Shown: piece by piece, positions 17,903-26,804 of the stretch
How positions within the stretch are numbered: the stretch's first letter is position 1
Layout of the letters: every line of letters begins with the position of its first letter
Assembly (NCBI GenBank): GCA_001870995.2
Contig: MLAV02000018.1
Span: 80,597-144,596, forward strand
Direction: 5' to 3'
DNA length: 64,000 nucleotides
Source of the DNA: Chitinophaga sp. CB10
Lineage (GTDB): Bacteria; Bacteroidota; Bacteroidia; Chitinophagales; Chitinophagaceae
Notes under the pieces: generated by a model
What the model was told of the DNA's origin: nothing
Database searches by the model: none
The model's input: only the letters and a program-made list of their open reading frames with translations
Program-made: the position numbers and the translations under genes

Positions 17903-19750
17903 TTACTTCTTATTGCGCTGGTTCTGCTGCATTTCAGCCTGGCGCTTCTGCATTTCTTCCAGCTTCTCCTGCCATTTGGATTTCTGTACAGGTTTCTTTT
18001 TGTTCTCCTGGATCTGCGCGTGGATCTTCGCTTCGTTGATAACGAATTTCTGGATCACGAACTGCAGGATGATGGAGATCAGGTTGGACAGGAAGTAGTA
18101 GAAGGTAAGCGCCGCTGCGGTTCTGTTGAAGATACCGAGGAACATCAGTGGCATTACATATGGCATATACTTCATTACCGGGTTGCTCTGATCCGCCATG
18201 CCACGGTTGTAGAAAGCCAGCATGAAGCTGGTAGCAGTCATCAGCAGGGTAAATAAGCTCACGTGATCGCCATAGAACGGAATGTTAAACGGCAGGTGCG
18301 CGATAGAATCGTAGGTAGACAAGTCAGTAGCCCACAGGAAGCTCTCCTGGCGCAGCTCAATGCTGGACGGGAAGAAGCTGTACATCGCTACCAGGATCGG
18401 TAACTGTAACAGGGCTGGCAAACAACCTCCGAGCGGGTTTACGCCGGCGCTCTTGAAGAGTTTCATCTGCTCTACCCCGAAGGTTTGCTGATCATCGCCG
18501 TACTTCGCTCTCAGTTCATCAATCTCAGGTTTCAGCACTTTCATTTTAGCCTGGGATACATAGCTCTGGTAGGTAAACGGAGCAATGATCAGGCGGATGA
18601 AGATGGTGAGGAGGATAATGATGATACCATAATTGTGGATAAATCCGCTGAGGAAGTTAAACACCGGGATGATGATCCACTTGTTCACATACTTCACGAA
18701 AGCGAAGATGCCGGAACCCAGCGGAATAATTTTTTCCAGGCCGACGTCAAAGGATTTCAGCGTTTTATAGTGGTTAGGACCGTAGTAGATTTCAATAGGG
18801 AAAGTGAAATCCGCGGAACGGTCGTAAGGAATTTGCAGCGTGGTATATGTCTGCCCAACGATGTTGGCGCTCTCCGGCACTTTGGTGTTAATATCCGCGC
18901 TGGCGAAATCGCCTTTCTTGGCAATCAGTGTAGTGTTAAAGAACTGCTGTTTTACGCTCACCCATTTCAGACCGTTATCCAGTTTTTCGTGGGAAGTACG
19001 TTGCAGGGTGAAGTAATCATGCTTGTCCTTATTGGTCATGTAGTGCACCTGGTTGTTCAGGCGTTCGTTCTGCATGTCCAGCTCCTGCTTGTCGTTCTGG
19101 GAATTCCATTGCAGGGTCAGGAATTTCTGGCCGCCTGGGAGGATGTTCTGGAAACCAACTGCGTGGATATCGTAATCCACTACATAGCTGCCTGGTTTCA
19201 GCAGGTACACGAATTCGAGGTAAGCGCCCGTAGCGGAAGACAGGCGGTAAGAGATGGACTGCTGATCGCCCGCAAGTTTTTGCGGCGTGCCGGCTGTGAA
19301 GAACAGGTCAGCGCTTTGCAGTGCTTTATTTGCATTGGCAGGCACTTCAACGGACAAGCGGTTAAAGGAACCGTTTGCCAGCATCAGGGGTTGACCGTCA
19401 TGTGTTTTGAATGCTTTCAGCTGTACGGATACAGGCTGACCACCTTTATTAGAGAAAGTAATTTTTACAACGTCATTTTCCAGAACGGTAGTTTGCTCGG
19501 TACCTACAGCAGCGGCTGCAAATACGCCATATTCTCCTGAGAGCTGTGCCTGATGGGCTGAATCGAGCTGAGTACCAGCCAGGTTAGCTACTGTATCAGT
19601 AGGCACCGTCTTTGGCTTGTTCACGAGGGCGATGGAATCTTGTATGGCCTTTTCTCTGGCTGCATTTTGCTGCTGTTTATTATTCAGGAAGATGTAACCA
19701 ACCAGCAACACGCCTAACAGTAAAAAGCCAATAACCGAATTTCTATCCAT
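17903..19750 (-). CDS. yidC: Membrane protein insertase YidC
   Basis: Inserts proteins into the inner membrane with or without SecYEG. The ATG at 19748-19750 (MDRNSVIGF) is the conserved family start; an in-frame TTG three codons upstream is less likely. The 615-residue product has an N-terminal helix (about 4-22), a large periplasmic beta domain (about 60-340), the Oxa1 core of five membrane helices with the helical hairpin QAKMKVLKPEIDELRAKYGDD, and a Lys/Gln-rich C-terminal tail. It lies downstream of pyrG, separated by a terminator. Confidence 0.96.
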   Translation of the reverse strand: MDRNSVIGFLLLGVLLVGYIFLNNKQQQNAAREKAIQDSIALVNKPKTVPTDTVANLAGTQLDSAHQAQLSGEYGVFAAAAVGTEQTTVLENDVVKITFSNKGGQPVSVQLKAFKTHDGQPLMLANGSFNRLSVEVPANANKALQSADLFFTAGTPQKLAGDQQSISYRLSSATGAYLEFVYLLKPGSYVVDYDIHAVGFQNILPGGQKFLTLQWNSQNDKQELDMQNERLNNQVHYMTNKDKHDYFTLQRTSHEKLDNGLKWVSVKQQFFNTTLIAKKGDFASADINTKVPESANIVGQTYTTLQIPYDRSADFTFPIEIYYGPNHYKTLKSFDVGLEKIIPLGSGIFAFVKYVNKWIIIPVFNFLSGFIHNYGIIIILLTIFIRLIIAPFTYQSYVSQAKMKVLKPEIDELRAKYGDDQQTFGVEQMKLFKSAGVNPLGGCLPALLQLPILVAMYSFFPSSIELRQESFLWATDLSTYDSIAHLPFNIPFYGDHVSLFTLLMTATSFMLAFYNRGMADQSNPVMKYMPYVMPLMFLGIFNRTAAALTFYYFLSNLISIILQFVIQKFVINEAKIHAQIQENKKKPVQKSKWQEKLEEMQKRQAEMQQNQRNKK

Positions 19751-19774
19751 GAAATGCAATTAAAATTTAGGCAG

Positions 19775-19782
19775 CAAAGGTA
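19775..19782 (-). promoter_or_regulatory. Candidate yidC promoter, -7 element
   Basis: Minus-strand TACCTTTG matches TAnnTTTG 24 bp upstream of the yidC ATG. Confidence 0.4.
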
Positions 19783-19890
19783 ATCCTTTTTCTGGCAAAG
19801 CCCATAAAGCGCCCCTTTTGCGGCCGCTTTTTTTGAAGATTGTTTATTAAAGAATTGTTAAAAGGGCTGCCATCCTGCTGCCGGCATGAT

Positions 19891-19931
19891 AAAATAAAGC
19901 CGGGTAAAAGAAAGGAATCCTTTTACCCGGC
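19891..19931 (-). terminator. Terminator after pyrG
   Basis: A perfect 12-bp stem (19899-19910 with 19920-19931) is followed on the minus strand by a T-rich stretch. Confidence 0.65.
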
Positions 19932-19980
19932 CAGCATACTATCTATATAAATAAATATTATTATATATAGCTATTGCTTA

Positions 19981-21630
19981 TTATTTCGCTACGGCTTCTT
20001 CGCTCATTTTTGTTTTACCGTTTTTGCTTTCCGCGTAAGCTTTGGCAGCGGCAATAAACGCTACAAAGATCGGAGAAGGACTTTCCACGGTGCTTTTCAG
20101 TTCAGGGTGGAACTGGGAGCCTACGAAGAAAGGATGGTTAGGCAGCTCAATCATTTCTACCAGCCCGGTATCCGGGTTTTTACCGGATGGGATCATACCG
20201 GCATCTTCAAATGCCTGCAGGTATTCGTTATTGAACTCGTAACGGTGGCGGTGTCTTTCGCTGATCATGGTGCTACCGTAAATCTGCGCTGCTCTGGAGC
20301 CTGGCTGCAGTTCGCAGGCGTAGGCGCCGAGGCGCATGGTACCACCTTTGGCGGTTACTTTTTTCTGCTCTTCCATGAGGTTGATAACCGGGTGAGCGGT
20401 ATCAGGGTTCATTTCCACGGAGTGCGCATCTTTCCAGCCGAGTACGTTGCGGGCATATTCCACCACGCTCATTTGCATACCCAGGCAGATACCGAAGAAA
20501 GGCAGGTTGTTTTCGCGGGCATACTGAATAGCGGTGATTTTACCTTCGATACCACGGTGGCCGAAGCCCGGCGCTACCAGCAAACCATCGAGGTTCTTCA
20601 GCTTCTCGCATACATTTTCAGGCGTCAGGTGCTCGGAGTGGATGTTTTGTACCACTACCTTGCAATCGTTAACGGCGCCGGCATGGATAAAGGACTCCAG
20701 GATGGATTTGTAGGCATCCTGCAATTCCACGTATTTACCGATCAAACCGATGGTCACTTTGGATTTGGGATATTTTAATTTATCCAGGAATTCGCGCCAT
20801 TTCACCAGTTCCGGCTCTTTTTCGATAGGCAGGCCCAGTCTTTTCAGCACGGAAACGTCCAGTTTTTCGCGCAGCATTTCCAGCGGCACTTCATAAATGG
20901 TCGGACAGTCGTTTGCTTCAATTACAGCATCCACCTGCACGTTACAGAAGAGGGCGATTTTCTTTTTCAGATCGCGGTACATCGGTTCTTCCGTACGGCA
21001 AACGATGATATCAGGATGTACGCCATACTCGCTGAGCAGACGTACGGAGTGTTGTGTAGGCTTGGTTTTCAGCTCTTTCGCTGCGCGCAGGTAAGGGATC
21101 AGCGTCAGGTGTACCACCAGGCAATCCTGCTCGCCCAGTTCCCACTGCAGCTGGCGAACTGCCTCAATGTAAGGGAGCGATTCGATGTCCCCCACGGTAC
21201 CACCCAGCTCTGTAATGACGATATCATATTTACCGTCTTTACCGAGCAGCAGGATGCGGCGTTTGATTTCATCGGTGATATGAGGGATAACCTGCACGGT
21301 TTTACCCAGATATGCCCCTTCCCTTTCCTTATTGATCACTGTTTGGTAGATGCGACCGGTAGTCACGTTGTTTGCCTGAGAAGTTGGGATATTCAGGAAA
21401 CGCTCGTAGTGTCCCAGATCGAGGTCGGTTTCGGCACCATCTTCGGTTACATAACATTCCCCGTGTTCATATGGGTTTAATGTTCCCGGATCCACATTGA
21501 TATACGGATCGAACTTCTGAATAGTCACTCTAAAGCCGCGTGCCTGCAATAGTTTAGCCAGCGAGGCGGCTATAATTCCTTTACCCAAAGAGGAAGTAAC
21601 ACCTCCCGTTACGAAGATATATTTTGCCAT
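19981..21630 (-). CDS. pyrG: CTP synthase
   Basis: Makes CTP from UTP, ATP and glutamine. The ATG at 21628-21630 gives the universal start MAKYIFVTGGVTSSLGKGI; the frame is open further upstream but that part is not conserved. The 549 residues comprise the amidoligase domain (1-270, with KFDPYINVDPGT and GGTVGDIES) and the class I glutamine amidotransferase domain with the nucleophile in FGICLGMQ and His/Glu in SQFHPELKSTVESP. All catalytic parts are present. Confidence 0.97.
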   Translation of the reverse strand: MAKYIFVTGGVTSSLGKGIIAASLAKLLQARGFRVTIQKFDPYINVDPGTLNPYEHGECYVTEDGAETDLDLGHYERFLNIPTSQANNVTTGRIYQTVINKEREGAYLGKTVQVIPHITDEIKRRILLLGKDGKYDIVITELGGTVGDIESLPYIEAVRQLQWELGEQDCLVVHLTLIPYLRAAKELKTKPTQHSVRLLSEYGVHPDIIVCRTEEPMYRDLKKKIALFCNVQVDAVIEANDCPTIYEVPLEMLREKLDVSVLKRLGLPIEKEPELVKWREFLDKLKYPKSKVTIGLIGKYVELQDAYKSILESFIHAGAVNDCKVVVQNIHSEHLTPENVCEKLKNLDGLLVAPGFGHRGIEGKITAIQYARENNLPFFGICLGMQMSVVEYARNVLGWKDAHSVEMNPDTAHPVINLMEEQKKVTAKGGTMRLGAYACELQPGSRAAQIYGSTMISERHRHRYEFNNEYLQAFEDAGMIPSGKNPDTGLVEMIELPNHPFFVGSQFHPELKSTVESPSPIFVAFIAAAKAYAESKNGKTKMSEEAVAK

Positions 21631-21731
21631 AAAAACTAAAATTCTGCTAAGAATACTTGACCTATAATGGGGGAAGTGCCGGACTGCTTTTGGTGTGTTA
21701 CCTGTCAAGTAAACTACTTCCGAAGGTCATG

Positions 21732-21762
21732 CAAAGTTACACAAATTTGCTTCGCACCCAAG
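21732..21762 (-). promoter_or_regulatory. Candidate pyrG promoter
   Basis: Minus-strand TAACTTTG (21732-21739) matches TAnnTTTG, with CTTG 19 bp upstream in place of the -33 TTTG. The 5' leader would be about 95 nt. Confidence 0.5.
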
Positions 21763-22021
21763 TTTTTATCTTGATTTGACACCCGGCGGACGATCCCGCC
21801 GGCTGAAATTCGCCACGGCTAATGCATGCCGGGATTGAATTCCGTAAGATTTTGATAAACACAAAAATTATGCGCACTGCAAACGTATATCATTCAAAAA
21901 TTACAAGTAAAACAAGCGAATATCATAACCATACAGGAGGGTCAGGTAAACAAAATTTAAAAATTGTACCTTAACAAAATACTATCTTTCATAATACAAC
22001 AGCGCAATAGATCTTATATCG

Positions 22022-22029
22022 TAAATTTG
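22022..22029 (+). promoter_or_regulatory. Candidate thioesterase promoter, -7 element
   Basis: TAAATTTG matches TAnnTTTG 19 bp upstream of the ATG, so the 5' leader would be very short. Confidence 0.45.
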
Positions 22030-22048
22030 CGTCCGAAATACATTAAAG

Positions 22049-22567
22049 ATGACTTTAACGCCTAAACGAGCGCAGGACTCCCTGATCCAAATGACAGAGC
22101 TGGTGCTTCCCAACGATACCAATACTTTCGGTAACCTCATGGGTGGACGCCTCATGTACTGGATGGACATCGCCGCTGCGCTGTCGTGCATGAAACATTG
22201 TGCCGCACCCGTTGTAACCGCTTCTGTAGATAATATCTCCTTCGAGAATCCCATTAAGCTGGGCAATGTGGTACACATTGAAGCCAAAGTGAGCCGCGCT
22301 TTCAATACTTCCATGGAAGTACACATGCGCGTATGGGGAGAGGACCCGGTACAGCAATACCGCTATAAATCCAACGAAGCCTTCATGACCTTCGTGGCGC
22401 TGGACCCTAACGGCAACTCCCGCCCGGTGCCTGCCATCACGGTAGACACAGAGGAGGAAAAAAGATTATATGATGGCGCCCTGCGCCGCAGGCAGCTCCG
22501 CCTGATCCTTGGCGGAAAAATGAAACCCGAGGATGCAGAGGAACTGAAAGCGCTGTTCGCTATTTAA
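22049..22567 (+). CDS. Acyl-CoA thioesterase, hotdog fold (YciA/BACH type)
   Basis: Hydrolyses acyl-CoA to free acid and CoA in the cytoplasm. The 172-residue protein has one hotdog domain with the family signature NDTNTFGNLMGGRLMYWMDIAAALSCMKH, including the catalytic-region Asp in WMD. VTASVDNISFENPIKLGNVV and the substrate-pocket strand FMTFVALD follow. A short helical tail ends the protein. Chain-length preference cannot be read. It stands alone and converges on the HD gene across a shared terminator. Confidence 0.88.
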   Translation: MTLTPKRAQDSLIQMTELVLPNDTNTFGNLMGGRLMYWMDIAAALSCMKHCAAPVVTASVDNISFENPIKLGNVVHIEAKVSRAFNTSMEVHMRVWGEDPVQQYRYKSNEAFMTFVALDPNGNSRPVPAITVDTEEEKRLYDGALRRRQLRLILGGKMKPEDAEELKALFAI

Positions 22568-22574
22568 TACCTTA

Positions 22575-22606
22575 TAAAAAAAGGATCGCCCCGGGGCGAT
22601 CCTTTT
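22575..22606 (+). terminator. Bidirectional terminator, thioesterase/HD gene
   Basis: A perfect palindromic stem (22581-22592 with 22593-22604) flanked by an A run and a T run serves both converging genes. Confidence 0.85.
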
Positions 22607-22637
22607 TAATTATCTAAACCGGTATCCCGGGAAAAAT

Positions 22638-23294
22638 TTATATCTCTCCCTCCCACTCCCCATAAAACTGCTGCAGGTACTGCTCCATAAAGGCGTGCCG
22701 CCGCTCCGCCAGCTGCCTGCCGGTAGCGGTGTTCATTTTATCCTTCAGCAAAAGCAGTTTCTCGTAGAAGTGATTGATGGTAGGCGCTGTATTATTTTTA
22801 TAATCTTCCTTACTCCTGTTTAATACCGGCGGAATTTCCGGATCGTAGAGCGCCCGGTTTTTAAATCCGCCGTAGTTGAACGCCCTGGCAATACCGATGG
22901 CCCCGATGGCGTCCAGCCGGTCCGCGTCCTGTACGATACCCAGCTCGGTCGAATAGAATGCGTTTTCATTATGCCCTCCTTTAAAGGAAATATACCGGAT
23001 AATGTTTTTCACATGTTCGATCACTGGCTGCGGCAAAGCCAAACTTTCCATGAAAGCCCCGGCTTTGGCGGGCCCGATCTCTTCATCGCCGCCATGGAAT
23101 TTGGAGTCGGCAATATCGTGCAGCAAGGCCCCCAGTTCCACCACCAGCAGGTCCGATTGCTCCGTGGCCGCAATATGCCTGGCCTGCTTCCATACCCGGT
23201 AGATGTGCCACCAGTCGTGCCCTCCCTCTGCGTTTGCCAGTTCCTGTTTTACAAATTTTACTGTCGTTTCAATGATTTCCCTGTGCTGTTCCAT
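22638..23294 (-). CDS. HD-domain metal-dependent phosphohydrolase
   Basis: A 218-residue cytoplasmic protein of the HD superfamily (YedJ-like). Metal ligands are visible: H26-D27 and H30 in GGHDWWHIYRV, the HD pair H59-D60 in GALLHDIADSKF, and the later Asp in VQDADRLDAIGAIGIARAF. Such enzymes cleave phosphate from nucleotides or related compounds; the substrate is not known for this group. It is a single gene with no telling neighbours. Confidence 0.85.
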   Translation of the reverse strand: MEQHREIIETTVKFVKQELANAEGGHDWWHIYRVWKQARHIAATEQSDLLVVELGALLHDIADSKFHGGDEEIGPAKAGAFMESLALPQPVIEHVKNIIRYISFKGGHNENAFYSTELGIVQDADRLDAIGAIGIARAFNYGGFKNRALYDPEIPPVLNRSKEDYKNNTAPTINHFYEKLLLLKDKMNTATGRQLAERRHAFMEQYLQQFYGEWEGEI

Positions 23295-23426
23295 GGAAAT
23301 AAAGATAGGATATTTGAGATTTTTGGCATATTTTCGGGCTCCGATTCCCCTTATCTCCGATAGTTTTAACCACCTTCTATGCTAACCGCAAGCTGAATTT
23401 CATTAACTGAATGACACTCTAACCTC

Positions 23427-25007
23427 ATGAAGAAGTATTATCCCTTTGCCATTGTACTTGCCGTACTGTGTTGTATAGTGGTTGTCCTGGAATTTTTAAC
23501 CCTCCGTAAAACCAATGGCGTGCTCAGCTACCCGCTGGATGATGCATTTATCCATATGGCGGTGGCTAAAAACGTGGCCCTGCATCACATCTGGGGCCTG
23601 TCCAATGTGGAATGGGTTTCCTCCTCCTCTTCTGTGCTGTTCACCATTTTGCTCAGTACCGCTTTTGCCGTTTTCGGACTGTCCCCTGCGTGGCCGCTGA
23701 TACTCAGCGCTACCGGCGCCGTGTTGCTGCTGCTGGAAATGCAGCGGGAGCTGAACCGGCATACGCACTTATCCACACCCCGCAAAACTATTACCATGCT
23801 GGCTACCATGCTGGTGGCCCCGCTTCCGTTCATGACCATACTGGGCATGGAGCATAGCCTCCAAATGGCCCTGACCCTCATATTTGTACACCGCTGCGCT
23901 ACACGGCTGGAAAATAATCAGCTCGCGCTCAGCGACTGGATGGCGCCGGCACTCTGGGGGGCGCTCATGATCTCCTGCCGTTACGAGAACGCCTATACGG
24001 CGTTTGTGGTATGCTGCATCCTGGCGCTGCGCAAGAGCTGGAAAACCGCGTTCGTACTGGGTATCATCAGCATTTCGCCGGTGGTGATCTTCGGCGCGGT
24101 GATGGCGGCCAAAGGCGGGTACTTCCTGCCCAACTCCCTGATCCTGAAAGGGAAAATGCAGCTGATACGCCTGCTCAATGATACCGTTTCGTTCCTCGAG
24201 ATCACGAGCGTGATCAGCGGCCTGTTTGTAATCACCGGTTTGGTGGTAGCGGAACGTTTCCGCAGGAAGCAGTTTGACCGCGCGTTTTATGTGCTGACGA
24301 TCAGTTTCTTCAGCATTATCCTCCACTGTTGTTCGGCAGCCGCCGGATACCTCTACCGGTACGAGGCCTATTTGCTGGTAATGACCTTCTTCCATCTCAC
24401 TATCCTATTTATGGAATGGTGGTCGCCTGACAAACTCAAAGAAAGGGCGAACTGGCTGTACATCTTCACTTTCGCCATATTCCTCTGCAACCTGGTACCA
24501 CGCGCCGCCAATTCCCTGCCGCATGCGGTGCGCTGCAGTAAAAATATTTATGACCAGCAGTACCAGATGGCGCTTTTCCTGAAACAATATTATAATCACC
24601 ATACCATTGCGGCCAATGACGTAGGGGCTATCAGTTACCTGGGAGATATCCGGACCCTCGATTTATGGGGCCTCGGGAGTAACCAGGTGACCCGCGCCAA
24701 ACTCCGGAAGGAATATACCCCCGAATACGTTCACCAGCTGATAGACAGCAGCCAGGCGAAGGTGGCCGTTATATACGAAGAATGGTACCTGCCGGGCGTG
24801 TATAAGAACTGGCATAAGGTCGCTTCCTGGGAAATTTCCAACAACTACATCTGCGCTTATCCTACCGTGTGCTTTTACGCTACGGTAGCGGAATCCGCCG
24901 AGGGCATGTACAAAAACCTGAAGGCGTTTGAAGCGCAGCTGCCGCGGGATGTGACCGTGAAATATTTCTATAACCAGGACAGTACTTCCGCACTGGTGCA
25001 GCGTTAA
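23427..25007 (+). CDS. Polytopic membrane protein, probable GT-C type glycosyltransferase
   Basis: A 526-residue inner-membrane protein with about ten hydrophobic helices spread over residues 5-370, then a soluble C-terminal domain. The first outer loop has D38-D39-x-x-x-H43 in YPLDDAFIHMAVAKN. An acidic pair in this loop is the hallmark of GT-C enzymes (PMT/ArnT-like), which move sugars from lipid carriers. The C-terminal part includes AANDVGAISYLGDIRTLDLWGLG, common in such proteins. No acceptor or operon partner is evident. Confidence 0.65.
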   Translation: MKKYYPFAIVLAVLCCIVVVLEFLTLRKTNGVLSYPLDDAFIHMAVAKNVALHHIWGLSNVEWVSSSSSVLFTILLSTAFAVFGLSPAWPLILSATGAVLLLLEMQRELNRHTHLSTPRKTITMLATMLVAPLPFMTILGMEHSLQMALTLIFVHRCATRLENNQLALSDWMAPALWGALMISCRYENAYTAFVVCCILALRKSWKTAFVLGIISISPVVIFGAVMAAKGGYFLPNSLILKGKMQLIRLLNDTVSFLEITSVISGLFVITGLVVAERFRRKQFDRAFYVLTISFFSIILHCCSAAAGYLYRYEAYLLVMTFFHLTILFMEWWSPDKLKERANWLYIFTFAIFLCNLVPRAANSLPHAVRCSKNIYDQQYQMALFLKQYYNHHTIAANDVGAISYLGDIRTLDLWGLGSNQVTRAKLRKEYTPEYVHQLIDSSQAKVAVIYEEWYLPGVYKNWHKVASWEISNNYICAYPTVCFYATVAESAEGMYKNLKAFEAQLPRDVTVKYFYNQDSTSALVQR

Positions 25008-25039
25008 AACTTTTTAAGGAGATAAGGGGTTATTACTGT

Positions 25040-25387
25040 ATGATACAGATTAAGCGCGTGTATATGCAGTATAGTGAAGAGGACGGTTACCGCGTGCTGG
25101 TGGACCGTCTGTGGCCACGGGGCCTCTCCAAAGAGAAGGCCCATGTGGATGAGTGGCTCAAAGAGATAGCACCCAGCAATGAACTCCGGAAGTGGTTCAA
25201 TCATGATCCGGAGCGCTATCCGGTTTTTAAACAACGGTATGAAAAAGAACTCGAGTCGCACGAAGACCTGTTGCAGGAACTCCGTAAAAAAGCGGCGCAT
25301 GGCCGGGTAACATTATTATATGGCGCCAAAGATGAAAAGCATAACCAGGCAGTAGCGCTGGCGGAAATCCTGAAAAAGAAGCATTAA
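25040..25387 (+). CDS. DUF488 family protein
   Basis: A 115-residue small protein matching the DUF488 pattern: IQIKRVYM near the start, VLVDRLWPRGLSKEKA, WLKEIAPSNELRKWFNHDPERYPVFKQRY, and VTLLYGAKDEKHNQAVAL. The function of the family is unknown. It follows the GT-C gene by 32 bp. Its stop overlaps the stop of the converging siroheme gene by 4 bp (25384-25387), so the two transcripts must overlap. Confidence 0.88.
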   Translation: MIQIKRVYMQYSEEDGYRVLVDRLWPRGLSKEKAHVDEWLKEIAPSNELRKWFNHDPERYPVFKQRYEKELESHEDLLQELRKKAAHGRVTLLYGAKDEKHNQAVALAEILKKKH

Positions 25388-25977
25388 AGCTCTTTGGTGT
25401 CCGGGTCTACCAGCACATCGGTAATACTGTTGAGCTTCTTCACTTTGGCGGCAAAATCGCCTTTTAGTTTGTCCCTGATCAGGTGCAGTTTGTTCAACAC
25501 TTCATCCAGCGTATCGGGAATGGCTTCCTGCAATACCTGTTTGAGGCGTTTGGCCACGGTCGGGGATTTCCCGTTGGTGGAGATGGCAATTTTCAGGTTG
25601 CCTTTCTGCACGATGGAGCCCAGGTAAAAATCACATAATTCCGGTGTGTCCGCCACGTTGATCAGCACTTTGCTGCACTTCGCCTTTTCCCAGACGCATT
25701 GGTTCAGCTCCCGGTTGTTGGTAGCGGCAATGACGAGGTCCTTCCCGAACAGGTCGCCGCAGGAGAAAGGCTTTTCTACCAGTTCCACATTGGCGTATTG
25801 TTTGGCGAGGGCTTTCAGCTCCGGCAGAAATGCCAGGGACACCACTGTAATCGTTGCTTCCGGGCTGTTTTGCAGCATTGCATTTACTTTTTCCAACCCT
25901 ACATTTCCTCCGCCCACTACCAATACATGGAGGCGGTGCAACTTAAAGAATACGGGAAACAACTGATTTTCTTCCAT
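25384..25977 (-). CDS. Precorrin-2 dehydrogenase / sirohydrochlorin ferrochelatase (SirC/Met8 type)
   Basis: Oxidises precorrin-2 with NAD+ and, in bifunctional members, inserts iron to give siroheme. The 197-residue protein has the Rossmann loop VVGGGNVGLEKVNAML near the N-terminus, the family segment LVIAATNNRELNQCVWEKAK, VLINVADTPELCDFYLGSIVQKGNLKIAISTNGKSPTVAKRLK, and a dimerisation tail. Its ATG overlaps the cobA stop by one base (TAATG), so translation is coupled. It is the last gene of the siroheme/sulfite reductase operon. Confidence 0.92.
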   Translation of the reverse strand: MEENQLFPVFFKLHRLHVLVVGGGNVGLEKVNAMLQNSPEATITVVSLAFLPELKALAKQYANVELVEKPFSCGDLFGKDLVIAATNNRELNQCVWEKAKCSKVLINVADTPELCDFYLGSIVQKGNLKIAISTNGKSPTVAKRLKQVLQEAIPDTLDEVLNKLHLIRDKLKGDFAAKVKKLNSITDVLVDPDTKEL

Positions 25978-26753
25978 TATACTGCGATTTTTAAACCTTC
26001 GGACACCCTGGTCTGCAGGGCCTGGAACGCCTCGTGGAAGCGTACCACCTCCCCTATCACAATGATAGCAGGGTTGTGCAGTTGCTGCGCTTCGGCGATG
26101 CTGACCAGGTCGGCCACATTACCTGCGCCCAGCTTCTGATCGGGCAGGGTACCGTTTTGAATGATGGCGGCAGGGATATTGCCTTTGCCGGCCGCTTCGT
26201 AGATACCTGCAATTTCATGCAGCTTGCTCATACCCATGAGGATTACCACGGTTGTATTGGCAGCGATCGCATGTTCGAGGTCGCGGGAGAGGTTACCGTT
26301 CCTGGTGTTGCCGGTAATCACCCAAAACCCTTCGCTGATATTTCTTGCGGTAACGGGAATCTTATTCATTCCCGGTACCGCGATAGCACTTGTTATTCCG
26401 GGAATCACCTCCGTAGCAATACCGAATTGCTGCGCGAAGGCGATTTCTTCTGAACCACGGCCAAACACGAAGGAGTCGCCCCCTTTCAGCCTTACCACAC
26501 TGCCGTAAGTCAGCGCATACTTAACAATCATGCGGTTGATCTCTTCCTGCGGGTACACATGCATTCCGGCACGTTTACCTACAAACCGGCAGAGGCAATC
26601 AGCGGGCGCATGTTCCAGTAATTCGTTATTGGACAGTGCATCATAAAGAATTACCCGGGCGTTCTGAATAGCCTTTAACCCCTTTACCGTGATCAGTTCC
26701 GGATCACCAGGTCCGGCGCCTACGAGGGTGAGTTTCGGTTGTATATGTTGCAT
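25977..26753 (-). CDS. cobA: Uroporphyrinogen-III C-methyltransferase (SUMT)
   Basis: Adds two methyl groups from S-adenosylmethionine to uroporphyrinogen III to give precorrin-2, the first step to siroheme. The 258 residues show the SUMT motifs VGAGPGDPELITVKGL near the start, LKGGDSFVFGRGSEE, the IPGITSAIAVPG loop, and TTVVILMGMSKLHEIA. Length fits the single-domain enzyme. It lies 51 bp after the sulfite reductase, whose cofactor this pathway makes, and overlaps the next gene by one base. Confidence 0.95.
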   Translation of the reverse strand: MQHIQPKLTLVGAGPGDPELITVKGLKAIQNARVILYDALSNNELLEHAPADCLCRFVGKRAGMHVYPQEEINRMIVKYALTYGSVVRLKGGDSFVFGRGSEEIAFAQQFGIATEVIPGITSAIAVPGMNKIPVTARNISEGFWVITGNTRNGNLSRDLEHAIAANTTVVILMGMSKLHEIAGIYEAAGKGNIPAAIIQNGTLPDQKLGAGNVADLVSIAEAQQLHNPAIIVIGEVVRFHEAFQALQTRVSEGLKIAV

Positions 26754-26804
26754 GATTGTAAGTTTTAGAAAGATAGAAAAAATTATTGATCCTTTACTGC
26801 CACA

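Larger units (their letters stand above)
21631..22048. other. Divergent promoter region between pyrG and the thioesterase
   Basis: 418 bases without a gene. A leftward promoter for pyrG (21732-21762) and a rightward -7 element (22022-22029) are listed separately. The stretch between them is A/T-rich with no other clear element. Confidence 0.5.

Noticed and set aside
19751..19759. TTG start for yidC
   Set aside because: The ATG three codons later gives the conserved MDRNSVIGF start and fits the -7 element at 19775-19782.
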